The notes under the pieces: model-generated | The model's database searches: none | Told to the model about the DNA's origin: nothing | What the model saw: the letters and a program-made list of their open reading frames with translations, nothing else | Source: Candidatus Omnitrophota bacterium | GTDB taxonomy: Bacteria; Omnitrophota; Gorgyraeia; B26-G9 | Assembly: GCA_003645745.1 (NCBI GenBank) | Contig: QNCH01000077.1 | Coordinates: forward strand, 1 to 7,383 | Length of the DNA: 7,383 nt | Direction: 5' to 3' | Translations under genes and position numbers: made by a program | Shown here: positions 1 through 4,947 of the stretch, one piece after another | Layout: each line of letters opens with the position of its first letter | How positions within the stretch are numbered: position 1 is the first letter of the stretch

Positions 1-3
1 TAA

Positions 4-30
4 TAGTAATCGGTGAATGAAGCGGGGACA
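4..30. repeat. Left copy of a 27-bp inverted repeat (right copy 4810-4836)
   Basis: The reverse complement of this segment matches 4810-4836 at 25 of 27 positions. Its core is TGTCCCC followed a few bases later by ATTCACCGATTAC. The same 11-bp core TCACCGATTAC recurs at 300-310, so it belongs to a dispersed family. The two long copies are in opposite orientation and enclose all accessory genes of the window. No transposase gene is attached. I do not recognise the family. Confidence 0.7.
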
Positions 31-70
31 CCGTAAACTTATCATTTAAACATAATTAATTTTTTTAAAG

Positions 71-103
71 TAGATTCCCGCTAAAAGATTGCGGGAATGA
101 CAA
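71..103 (+). repeat. ATTCCCGC hairpin repeat, copy R1
   Basis: This is a 33-bp unit with an 8-bp perfect stem, ATTCCCGC (74-81) and GCGGGAAT (91-98), around a 9-nt loop. It is an exact reverse complement of copy R2 at 145-177. The layout resembles the dispersed dRS3/REP-like hairpins known from several bacterial groups, but family membership is inferred only from this ATTCCC...GGGAAT arrangement. Confidence 0.85.
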
Positions 104-144
104 TATCATATTATTTATCCTGCTGTTTGTCATCTCCCCATTTT

Positions 145-177
145 TTGTCATTCCCGCAATCTTTTAGCGGGAATCTA
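145..177 (-). repeat. ATTCCCGC hairpin repeat, copy R2 (inverted)
   Basis: All 33 bases match the reverse complement of R1 (71-103), so the pair could itself form a 33-bp stem around a 41-nt loop. The bases after it (GAATCTATAACT, 171-182) also match the inferred pre-insertion site next to copy R4 near 4501. A small hairpin follows at 180-198 (8-bp arms ACTAAAAC/GTTTTAGT, loop CCC). It lacks a T-run, so I do not call it a terminator. Confidence 0.85.
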
Positions 178-205
178 TAACTAAAACCCCGTTTTAGTCA
201 GAAGC

Positions 206-294
206 TGTGAAATAATCACTGTTTTTCGTCTGTTCACCTTTGTGTCCCGTCGGAGAAAAAACGTGAAAACGTAAAAAAGGGGGATTATTTCACA
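206..294. repeat. 89-bp imperfect palindrome with 12-bp perfect ends
   Basis: TGTGAAATAATC (206-217) is exactly complementary to GATTATTTCACA (283-294). Further inward, GTTTTTCGTCTGTTCAC (221-237) resembles the reverse complement of 262-275, allowing a short gap. The element ends just before the TCACCGATTAC core at 300-310. No ORF lies inside. It could be a non-autonomous mobile element or an RNA-forming repeat; I do not recognise it. Confidence 0.6.
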
Positions 295-329
295 ATTTCT
301 CACCGATTACACATAATATATATTATTCA

Positions 330-358
330 TTGACATTAACAGGCAAGTTTGTTACAAA
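330..358 (+). promoter_or_regulatory. Candidate sigma-70 promoter without an obvious near gene
   Basis: A consensus -35 TTGACA (330-335) is followed after 17 nt by TACAAA (353-358), a 4 of 6 match to TATAAT. The next plausible coding start is at 709, so it would drive either a roughly 350-nt leader for the 709/866 gene pair or an unrecognised transcript. In such AT-rich DNA this may be chance. Confidence 0.3.
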
Positions 359-590
359 AATCTTAGATGTTATCTTAGCATATAATTTAATATGAAGTAT
401 TGTTTTATTTTTTTACTATACTCAGTGTACTCATAAATAGGGAATTTTTGTTAATATAAATAAAATAAAAAATAATCCTATAGAGCGACAGGGCACTCCC
501 TATCCTCTGATGAAAAGTTCAAATAGTTTTTGTTCTTCTACGACGAAGATTTTCCCCTTAGGGTATCCTATAAAGCTTGAAGGGTAAAGG
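359..590. other. Non-coding stretch with a 12-bp direct repeat
   Basis: I find no convincing gene here. ATCCTATAGAGC (475-486) and ATCCTATAAAGC (565-576) are direct repeats matching at 11 of 12 bases, 90 bp apart. The DNA between them is noticeably less AT-rich than the very A+T-rich 400-470 stretch beside it. Short open frames exist on both strands but none has a start with a ribosome binding site. It may be the remnant of a repeat or of a decayed gene. Confidence 0.35.
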
Positions 591-623
591 TAGATTCCCG
601 CTAAAAAATTGCGGGAATGACAA
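591..623 (+). repeat. ATTCCCGC hairpin repeat, copy R3
   Basis: This is the third copy of the 33-bp hairpin unit, in the same orientation as R1, with one difference in the loop (G to A). The 8-bp stem is intact. It lies 86 bp before the small membrane-protein ORF. Confidence 0.85.
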
Positions 624-708
624 ACGGAGCAGGTGTGAGAAGATGATATGCAAGAAGCTTTAATAAACATTACTTACCCTATTAAAATTTTGAAGAGCCA
701 AAATCATT

Positions 709-852
709 ATGCTTAAAAAAAATCCTCAAAAAAAACAGATAAATAATAACTTAACTAACATAATTTTTCTTTTTACAGCATTATTAGGCATAGTATTTTA
801 TAGTTATTTTCATTATCAGATGCTCGGCTATCTTTATCATTTCTTGAAATAA
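709..852 (+). CDS. Small single-pass membrane protein (47 aa), unknown function
   Basis: The translation begins MLKKNPQKKQ and ends in GYLYHFLK. A basic N-terminal tail (residues 1-10) is followed by a polar stretch and one hydrophobic segment (about 14-32, containing IIFLFTALLGIVF), then a tail rich in Tyr and His. The predicted topology is N-in with one transmembrane helix. GAAGAG at 692-697 is a distant, weak ribosome binding site. The stop lies 13 nt before the start of the membrane glycosyltransferase, whose own start has no Shine-Dalgarno sequence, so the two are probably translationally coupled. I do not recognise a family. The length, the membrane segment and the spacing to the next gene support a real gene, but a chance ORF in AT-rich DNA cannot be excluded. 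Confidence 0.5.
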   Translation: MLKKNPQKKQINNNLTNIIFLFTALLGIVFYSYFHYQMLGYLYHFLK

Positions 853-867
853 TATTTTTAAAAATAT
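852..867 (+). promoter_or_regulatory. AT palindrome covering the glycosyltransferase start codon
   Basis: ATATTTTTAAAAATAT is a perfect 16-bp palindrome. It starts at the last base of the upstream stop codon and includes the first two bases of the ATG at 866. No purine-rich ribosome binding site lies between the two genes. A weak all A-U hairpin could hide the start until ribosomes finish the small ORF. The stem is weak and such runs arise easily in AT-rich DNA. Confidence 0.3.
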
Positions 868-2728
868 GGCACAAATAATATTTTTTTTGTTTTACACCTT
901 TTTCATTCTAATTTGTTATGTATTATTTTTCCTGCCTAAGTTTGAGCAGAAAAGCAATGCTCTAATTGCCGGGTTTTGCTTTATTGTGTTTCAAATAATA
1001 ATCAGCCAGGTTTTGTTAGGTATATGCAAAATATTAACCTTGCCGCTGCTTTTATGCTTAAACTTTTTGTTGTGCCTGTGCGTTATATGCTTAACAGATA
1101 AAACAAACTGGCAAATAAAACGAATCCGTTTCATCCATTATTTTAAAAATTTAAACGCTGTTTTTATTCTGCAGTTAATTGCAGTAAGCTATGGCCTAAT
1201 AATATTTCTTTGTTTTTTAACTCCTGTGTATGCATGGGACAGCATTACTTACCACCTTTTAGCTGTATTCCAATGGATAAAAGCAAAAAAAATATTAATG
1301 CTGCAGCCAATATGCGCAACATCTTTTTTCCCAATGAACGGCGAATTAATGATGCTCTGGGTTCATCTGCTCAGTAAAAATATGCATATTTTAAAACTTG
1401 TGCAATTGCCTTTTGCTTTTATGTTTAGTTTTTCATCTTATAACCTGGCAAAAAAATTAAATATTCAAAGCGCTCAAAAAGTAATCCCTTTGCTTTTACT
1501 TACTCCGGTAATTATGCTGCAATGCAGTATCGCATATGTGGATGTAATTTTTGCCTGTTTTTTTATGATTAGTTTAAATTTTATTTTTAGTTATTTACAA
1601 ACAAAAAGTATATATTTTTTCTTTTTAAGTTGTATATCATTAGGCATATTGTCTGGAATTAAACCTGCTGGTTTTTTGATTTTTATAATCTCCTTGTTTT
1701 TTATCGGAGCTGCTGCAAAGCAAAAATTAGCTAAAAAATTTTTAAGTATAGGTTTCGCTCTGCTTGTCTGTGCAGGCGGATTTTGGCACATAAGAAATAT
1801 TATCTTAACTGGAAACCCTGTTTTTCCTTATACACTCAAGGTATTCAAGGTTAATTTGTTTAATGGTATTATTAATTTACAAAATATTTCTCCTTTTGCG
1901 CATTGGTTTGTAAACAATAAGTGGCAATGGCTGGTTTACCCATTTATGGAAAAAATAAGAGGTGAATTTAGCTATTCTATTGAAAATGGGTTTGGCGCTC
2001 AATTTGCTTTAGCAGTTATAAGCGTAGTTTATGCATTTTATCTGAGTATTAGAAAAAAAGATAAAAATATTTTTTGCATTTTACTTATATTTCCAATAAC
2101 AATTTTTCTCTGGTTAAAAACAAGTACCTGCGCTGTGCCGCGTTATATTATTGCATTATGCGCAATAGGGGCAATTGCTCTAACTTATGTTTACGACCAT
2201 CTGAATAAATATCAAAAAAAAATATTAGATTTTTTAATATTTTATACATTGATTTTTTCTTTCACTGTTACGCTGCCAGGGCTTATACCTTATCAAAGCA
2301 ATGTATTGCACAGGTATTTTAAACACAAAAAAACGTCATTTTATCAATATTATAATTGGCATTACGGAGAATTAGGCTCAGCCTGGAAATGGTTAGATAA
2401 ACACATTCCTCAAACAGGCGTAATTGCATATAATTATCCTGAATTAATTACTCCTTTGTATGGGGCAAAATTGCAGCATAATATTATTCATATTATCACT
2501 TATGATACTCCATACAAAACTGCTCTTAAAACAGAAAATTATCTTGAATGGATTATTTTGTTAAAGGAATATAATGTGTCTTATTTTTTCGTATATATTC
2601 CGTATTGGAACCAAGAAGGCATTGGCAAAGATTGTATATGGGCAAAAAGACATCCTGAAAAATTTACAAAAATAAAAGCCTGGAATTATGCAGACAAAAA
2701 AATTATTATTTATAAAGTTGATTTTTAG
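866..2728 (+). CDS. Polytopic GT-C glycosyltransferase (GT39/ArnT-like)
   Basis: This 620-residue membrane protein has about ten or more hydrophobic segments from residue 4 to about 475, then a soluble C-terminal part (about 490-620). Features of the GT-C fold are an acidic motif in the first large external loop, WDSITYHL (124-131, with D125 the likely catalytic or metal-binding acidic residue), GIKPAG (264-269) and RNIILTGNPVFPY (310-322). An arginine at R426 (PRY) follows before a late helix. Family members usually move a sugar from a polyprenyl-phosphate donor to a lipid, protein or glycan outside the cytoplasmic membrane. The acceptor cannot be told here. The start is the first ATG in frame with the membrane helices. 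It has no Shine-Dalgarno and sits in a 16-bp AT palindrome, which suggests coupling to the upstream 47-aa ORF. The 3' end overlaps the convergent GT2 gene by 23 bp. The family is fairly sure; the substrate is not. Confidence 0.85.
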   Translation: MAQIIFFLFYTFFILICYVLFFLPKFEQKSNALIAGFCFIVFQIIISQVLLGICKILTLPLLLCLNFLLCLCVICLTDKTNWQIKRIRFIHYFKNLNAVFILQLIAVSYGLIIFLCFLTPVYAWDSITYHLLAVFQWIKAKKILMLQPICATSFFPMNGELMMLWVHLLSKNMHILKLVQLPFAFMFSFSSYNLAKKLNIQSAQKVIPLLLLTPVIMLQCSIAYVDVIFACFFMISLNFIFSYLQTKSIYFFFLSCISLGILSGIKPAGFLIFIISLFFIGAAAKQKLAKKFLSIGFALLVCAGGFWHIRNIILTGNPVFPYTLKVFKVNLFNGIINLQNISPFAHWFVNNKWQWLVYPFMEKIRGEFSYSIENGFGAQFALAVISVVYAFYLSIRKKDKNIFCILLIFPITIFLWLKTSTCAVPRYIIALCAIGAIALTYVYDHLNKYQKKILDFLIFYTLIFSFTVTLPGLIPYQSNVLHRYFKHKKTSFYQYYNWHYGELGSAWKWLDKHIPQTGVIAYNYPELITPLYGAKLQHNIIHIITYDTPYKTALKTENYLEWIILLKEYNVSYFFVYIPYWNQEGIGKDCIWAKRHPEKFTKIKAWNYADKKIIIYKVDF

Positions 2729-3410
2729 ATATACTCAAACGCAATTGGTTTGAGTAGAATGTTTTGTAAATTAGCCTGCAAAAACGGATTGTATCAATAA
2801 ACGGAGAAATTTTGCTTTTTTGTTTTGTGTAAATAGTTTTGATTGGTACAGATTTTATGTAAAAATTGTGTAATGCTGCCTGAAACAGTATTTCTGATTC
2901 AGTTTCATAGTTTGAAGTGGATAAGTTAATTTTTTCTATAACTTTTCTGCTAATCAGCCTGAATCCGCATTGTGTATCAGCAATATTGTATCCAATTAAA
3001 AACGAAATAATCTTTGAAGTGCTGATATTAGCAAACTTTCTGATTAATGGCATTGTTTTCAGAGAATGCATTCTGTTGCCAATGACTATATCAGCATCCA
3101 ACTTATGCGCACACTCTATAAACAGGGTAATGTCTTGAGGCAAATGTTGTCCGTCAGAATCCATGGTAATTACCCATTCATAGCTGTGCTGGAGTACATA
3201 ATTAAATGCAGTGCGTAATGCCCGGCCCTTACCAAAATTTTTGCTTAGGGTTAAAATGATTGCATTGGTTTTTTTTAACAAATTAGCAGTATTATCAAAA
3301 GAGCCATCATCAACAACAATAATGTCAGCATTAAATGATTGGAGGCTGTTAATCAGATTTAAAATATACATTTCTTCATTATGTACAGGGAGTACAATAC
3401 AAAATTGCAT
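2706..3410 (-). CDS. Dpm1-like family 2 glycosyltransferase
   Basis: This 234-residue GT-A enzyme is probably cytoplasmic or membrane-peripheral, and transfers a sugar from a nucleotide sugar. It carries PVHNEE (8-13), VVDDGS (32-37), the metal- and nucleotide-binding DSDGQH (84-89, DxD at D84/D86), GNR (111-113), DTQCGFR (145-151) and ETESEI (169-174). The DTQCGFR and ETE motifs are typical of the polyprenyl-phosphate mannose/glucose synthase branch, so a lipid-phosphate sugar is the likely product and the neighbouring GT-C enzyme a likely user. There is no C-terminal membrane pair, unlike many ArnC-type enzymes. A good promoter lies upstream (3459-3486) and AAAAGG (3424-3429) is a distant ribosome binding site. 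The last residues (about SNQLRLSIS) are encoded by a palindromic repeat at 2729-2756, so the native C-terminus may have been replaced. Confidence 0.88.
   Translation of the reverse strand: MQFCIVLPVHNEEMYILNLINSLQSFNADIIVVDDGSFDNTANLLKKTNAIILTLSKNFGKGRALRTAFNYVLQHSYEWVITMDSDGQHLPQDITLFIECAHKLDADIVIGNRMHSLKTMPLIRKFANISTSKIISFLIGYNIADTQCGFRLISRKVIEKINLSTSNYETESEILFQAALHNFYIKSVPIKTIYTKQKSKISPFIDTIRFCRLIYKTFYSNQLRLSISKNQLYK
2729..2756. repeat. Palindrome matching the end of the 4552-4734 element
   Basis: Bases 2729-2751 match 4552-4574 with a single change (C for T). Here the unit forms a compact hairpin, TACTCAAAC (2732-2740) and GTTTGAGTA (2748-2756), around a 7-nt loop containing CAATTG. It begins at the base right after the stop codon of the GT-C gene and lies inside the 3' end of the convergent GT2 gene. 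No T-run follows on either strand, so a classical intrinsic terminator is unlikely, though the hairpin could still stabilise both mRNA ends. Confidence 0.75.
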
Positions 3411-3458
3411 TATAAATTTTGCCTTTTAATTTTTTTACCATTTATCCAACAGTTTTAT

Positions 3459-3486
3459 TGTATACTGTAAACATATGTTGCGTCAA
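3459..3486 (-). promoter_or_regulatory. Sigma-70-type promoter for the GT2 gene
   Basis: Read on the - strand, TTGACG (3481-3486) is followed after 16 nt by TATACA (3459-3464). The boxes match consensus at 5 of 6 and 4 of 6 positions. The expected start near 3452 gives a leader of about 40 nt before the ATG at 3410. The -35 box lies just outside the left direct repeat (3493-3535) of the toxin-antitoxin cassette. Confidence 0.55.
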
Positions 3487-3492
3487 TTTATA

Positions 3493-3535
3493 AGGAATTT
3501 TTTAAGTTGTTTATTTAGAAAGGATTACCAAAAAG
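3493..3535 (+). repeat. Left direct repeat flanking the HEPN/MNT cassette
   Basis: This aligns with 4384-4429 in the same orientation: 38 of 42 aligned bases are identical, with two gaps (4 nt in a T-run and 1 nt). Shared blocks include AGGAATTTT, TTTAAGTT, TTTATTT, AAAGG and TTAC before AAAAAG. The two copies enclose the toxin-antitoxin genes and nothing else. Confidence 0.65.
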
Positions 3536-3660
3536 AAATATTTTTTATCGACAAATAAAACAAAAGATAATAAAATATCTGTAATAAAGGTGATTTGGCT
3601 AACCAGAACATTTTATGCTTTATCTGAAATATTCACTTGCGTGCGCGTGGCTGATGAGAT

Positions 3661-3666
3661 AGGAGA
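3661..3666 (+). promoter_or_regulatory. Shine-Dalgarno that sets the MNT start at 3671
   Basis: AGGAGA lies at ideal distance before the ATG at 3671. The reading frame is open upstream to a GTG at 3590, but that codon has no usable ribosome binding site, and the added residues match no part of the nucleotidyltransferase fold. The start at 3671 is therefore preferred. Confidence 0.8.
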
Positions 3667-3670
3667 TATT

Positions 3671-3982
3671 ATGATTTCTCGAACACTACATAAAAAAATA
3701 AAAGATTCATTAACTGCAATTGCTTATGAGAAAATCATTCTTTTTGGTTCCAGGGCACGTGGCGATTTTACTATGCAAAGTGATTTTGATCTTCTTGTTA
3801 TTATTAAAAATGTTGCATCTATGCATACAAAGATTAATTTAACTACGCAGCTTAGAAAATGCTTTGCTATGCAGATGTTAGATGCCGATGTTTTAGTGAA
3901 AGATGAAAAAGATGTTGATTATTTAAAAGACAAACCAGGTAGTGTGGTACGCAATGCTCTGCGTGAGGGGGTTGTTCTGTGA
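3671..3982 (+). CDS. MNT-domain nucleotidyltransferase, probable antitoxin
   Basis: This 103-residue minimal nucleotidyltransferase has the active-site signature GSX10DXD: G26-S27 in GSRARG, then D38 and D40 in SDFDL. A later acidic pair in DADVLV (D71, D73) supplies the candidate third carboxylate. Its length equals that of stand-alone MNT proteins. Characterised MNT antitoxins block their HEPN partner by transferring AMP to a tyrosine; that role is inferred here from the intact motif and the HEPN gene that follows with a 4-nt overlap (GTGA). A strong ribosome binding site precedes the gene. I see no DNA-binding domain. A clear promoter was not found; TTGGCT (3595-3600) with TTTATC (3619-3624) is a weak candidate. 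Assignment to the family is firm, the antitoxin role likely. Confidence 0.9.
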   Translation: MISRTLHKKIKDSLTAIAYEKIILFGSRARGDFTMQSDFDLLVIIKNVASMHTKINLTTQLRKCFAMQMLDADVLVKDEKDVDYLKDKPGSVVRNALREGVVL

Positions 3983-4365
3983 ATGACGAATATTTACAGA
4001 AGTGGATCATAAAAGCAGACAATGATTTAAAAGTAGCTAAACACGAAATGAATGCAGATAAAGATGAGCGTGTTACAGAAGCAATTTGTTTTCATTGTCA
4101 GCAAGTGGTTGAAAAATATCTTAAAGCTTTTCTTATTTTTCAGAATGTTGATTTTGGTAAAACACATAATCTTGAATACCTTCTTGAATTATGTTCTAAA
4201 CGCGACAAAGAATTTAGAGGAATAAATGTTGGGAATCTTTCATTTTATGCTGTTGAAGTTCGTTATCCAGATGATTTCTATATTCCAACTGTTACAGAAG
4301 CTAAAGAAAGCATTAAAATTGCAAAGCGGGTTAAAAAATTTGTTCTTAATAGGATAAAAAATTAA
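3979..4365 (+). CDS. HEPN-domain protein (COG2250 type), probable toxin
   Basis: This 128-residue all-alpha protein starts at GTG 3979 and overlaps the MNT stop by four bases. GAGGGGG (3965-3971) is a well-placed ribosome binding site. The core motif FHCQQVVEKYLKA (38-50), then THNLEYLL (62-69) and RYPDDFY (95-101) are typical of HEPN proteins of the COG2250 type. HEPN partners of MNT genes are often ribonucleases using an R-X4-6-H motif. No such spacing occurs here: the histidines are H22, H39 and H63, and R31 to H39 is one residue too long. RNase activity therefore cannot be read off the sequence, and a nucleotidyltransferase partner role remains an alternative. The tyrosines in RYPDDFY are possible AMPylation targets. 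Confidence 0.88.
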   Translation: MNDEYLQKWIIKADNDLKVAKHEMNADKDERVTEAICFHCQQVVEKYLKAFLIFQNVDFGKTHNLEYLLELCSKRDKEFRGINVGNLSFYAVEVRYPDDFYIPTVTEAKESIKIAKRVKKFVLNRIKN

Positions 4366-4383
4366 TTTATATCTTGATATAGT

Positions 4384-4429
4384 AGGAATTTTCTTTTTAA
4401 GTTATTTATTTTCAAAGGGTTACAAAAAG
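4384..4429 (+). repeat. Right direct repeat flanking the HEPN/MNT cassette
   Basis: This is the partner of 3493-3535, with 38 of 42 aligned bases identical. It begins 18 bp after the HEPN stop codon. A small A-T palindrome (TATATC-TT-GATATA, 4368-4381) lies between the stop and the repeat, and the T-rich start of the repeat follows. That pair could act as a weak terminator, but the stem is too weak to call. Confidence 0.65.
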
Positions 4430-4461
4430 GATGTTGAGTTAGATTGTAAGCCTGTGACTTT

Positions 4462-4509
4462 GGATTCCCGCTAAAAGATTGCGGGTCGTGTTTTTGCGGG
4501 GAATCTATA
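4462..4509 (+). repeat. ATTCCCGC hairpin repeat, rearranged copy R4
   Basis: GATTCCCGC, the full loop and GCGGG match R1, but the right half then changes to TCGTGTTTTT followed by GCGGGGAATCTATA. That last part matches the right end of the inverted copy R2 with one extra G. The copy therefore looks like a fusion of a forward and an inverted unit, and its 5' arm can pair with either of two GCGGG arms. Its right edge is broken by the element at 4510-4804. Confidence 0.7.
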
Positions 4510-4804
4510 CAGACTGTGTCGCAATTATTTTATTCAGCAACCATATACAATATATACTCAAACGTAATTGGTTTGCAATTTTATGACATCTCCCTGCACC
4601 GCATTTTGAAACGTTCTTCAATCGCCAAACCTCAACGCAGCGAGCTGCGCCTGCGGTTTGTCTCAATCAGAACGTTCCAATCTACAGCACAGGGAAACGC
4701 CTAAATTTTACAAACCAATTACGTTTGAGTATATTGCAGCCCTTTTTTATTGGGTACTATATGCTGTAACAAAGAATCAAAAAACTACATTGCGACACAG
4801 TCTG
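4510..4804. mobile_element. Outer MITE-like element with 16-bp perfect terminal inverted repeats
   Basis: CAGACTGTGTCGCAAT (4510-4525) and its exact reverse complement (4789-4804) bound 295 bp. Flanking ATA (4507-4509 and 4805-4807) looks like a 3-bp target duplication. Removing the element and one ATA gives GAATCTATAACT, the same bases that follow hairpin copy R2 at 171-182. The element has no transposase. It contains a second inverted-repeat element, so its own length before that insertion was roughly 110 bp. A 62-codon open frame on the + strand (4516-4704) runs through both elements and is judged spurious. The parent insertion sequence is not recognised. Confidence 0.7.
4552..4734 (-). 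mobile_element. Inner palindromic element, 24-bp terminal inverted repeats, possible hairpin RNA
   Basis: Bases 4552-4575 are exactly complementary to 4711-4734. The pairing continues inward, with internal loops, to a central stem CGCAGC (4636-4641) and GCTGCG (4644-4649). Between the outer repeats and the centre, the arms differ by 12 transitions. Eleven of these (for example 4576/4710, 4586/4700, 4597/4689, 4598/4688) become G-U pairs when the - strand is transcribed and mismatches when the + strand is. One - strand helix thus reaches 12 bp in a row with four G-U pairs. ATAT occurs at both edges and may be a target duplication, but it is palindromic, so this is ambiguous. A related end occurs at 2729-2756. 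Confidence 0.65.
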
Positions 4805-4809
4805 ATAAC

Positions 4810-4844
4810 TGTCCCCTCTTGATTCACCGATTACTACCGATTAC
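4810..4844. repeat. Right copy of the 27-bp inverted repeat with a tandem core
   Basis: Bases 4810-4836 match the reverse complement of 4-30 at 25 of 27 positions. The core TCACCGATTAC (4824-4834) is followed at once by a partial second copy, TACCGATTAC (4835-4844). It marks the right edge of the repeat-rich accessory part. Everything to its right looks like core chromosome. Confidence 0.7.
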
Positions 4845-4853
4845 AAAAAAATC

Positions 4854-4882
4854 TTGCTTTTTATCGCAAAATAGCCTATATA
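4854..4882 (+). promoter_or_regulatory. Candidate upstream promoter for the tRNA-hom-thrC unit
   Basis: TTGCTT (4854-4859) is followed after 17 nt by TATATA (4877-4882). It lies about 100 bp before the tRNA. The TATATACTATATATAG tract makes several -10 placements possible. Confidence 0.35.
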
Positions 4883-4947
4883 CTATATATAGAAGGCATG
4901 CAGTAGATATTTGCTGAATAAGTATATTAAGCTTTTATGAATATTTT

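Noticed and set aside
71..177. CRISPR array
   Set aside because: The repeat copies are inverted relative to each other, self-palindromic and irregularly spaced, with no set of equal spacers.
2732..2756. Bidirectional intrinsic terminator between the converging glycosyltransferase genes
   Set aside because: The 9-bp hairpin is real but no T-run follows on either strand, so a classical terminator is not supported.
3590..3670. 27-residue N-terminal extension of the MNT protein from GTG 3590
   Set aside because: There is no usable ribosome binding site at 3590, while a strong one precedes ATG 3671, which gives the usual family length.
4368..4381. Terminator after the HEPN gene
   Set aside because: The TATATC-TT-GATATA palindrome has only one G-C pair per arm and a 2-nt turn, too weak to call although T-rich sequence follows.
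4516..4704. 62-codon open frame on the + strand within the nested elements
   Set aside because: It runs across both terminal inverted repeats and the central palindrome, has no ribosome binding site, and its composition is explained by the repeat structure.
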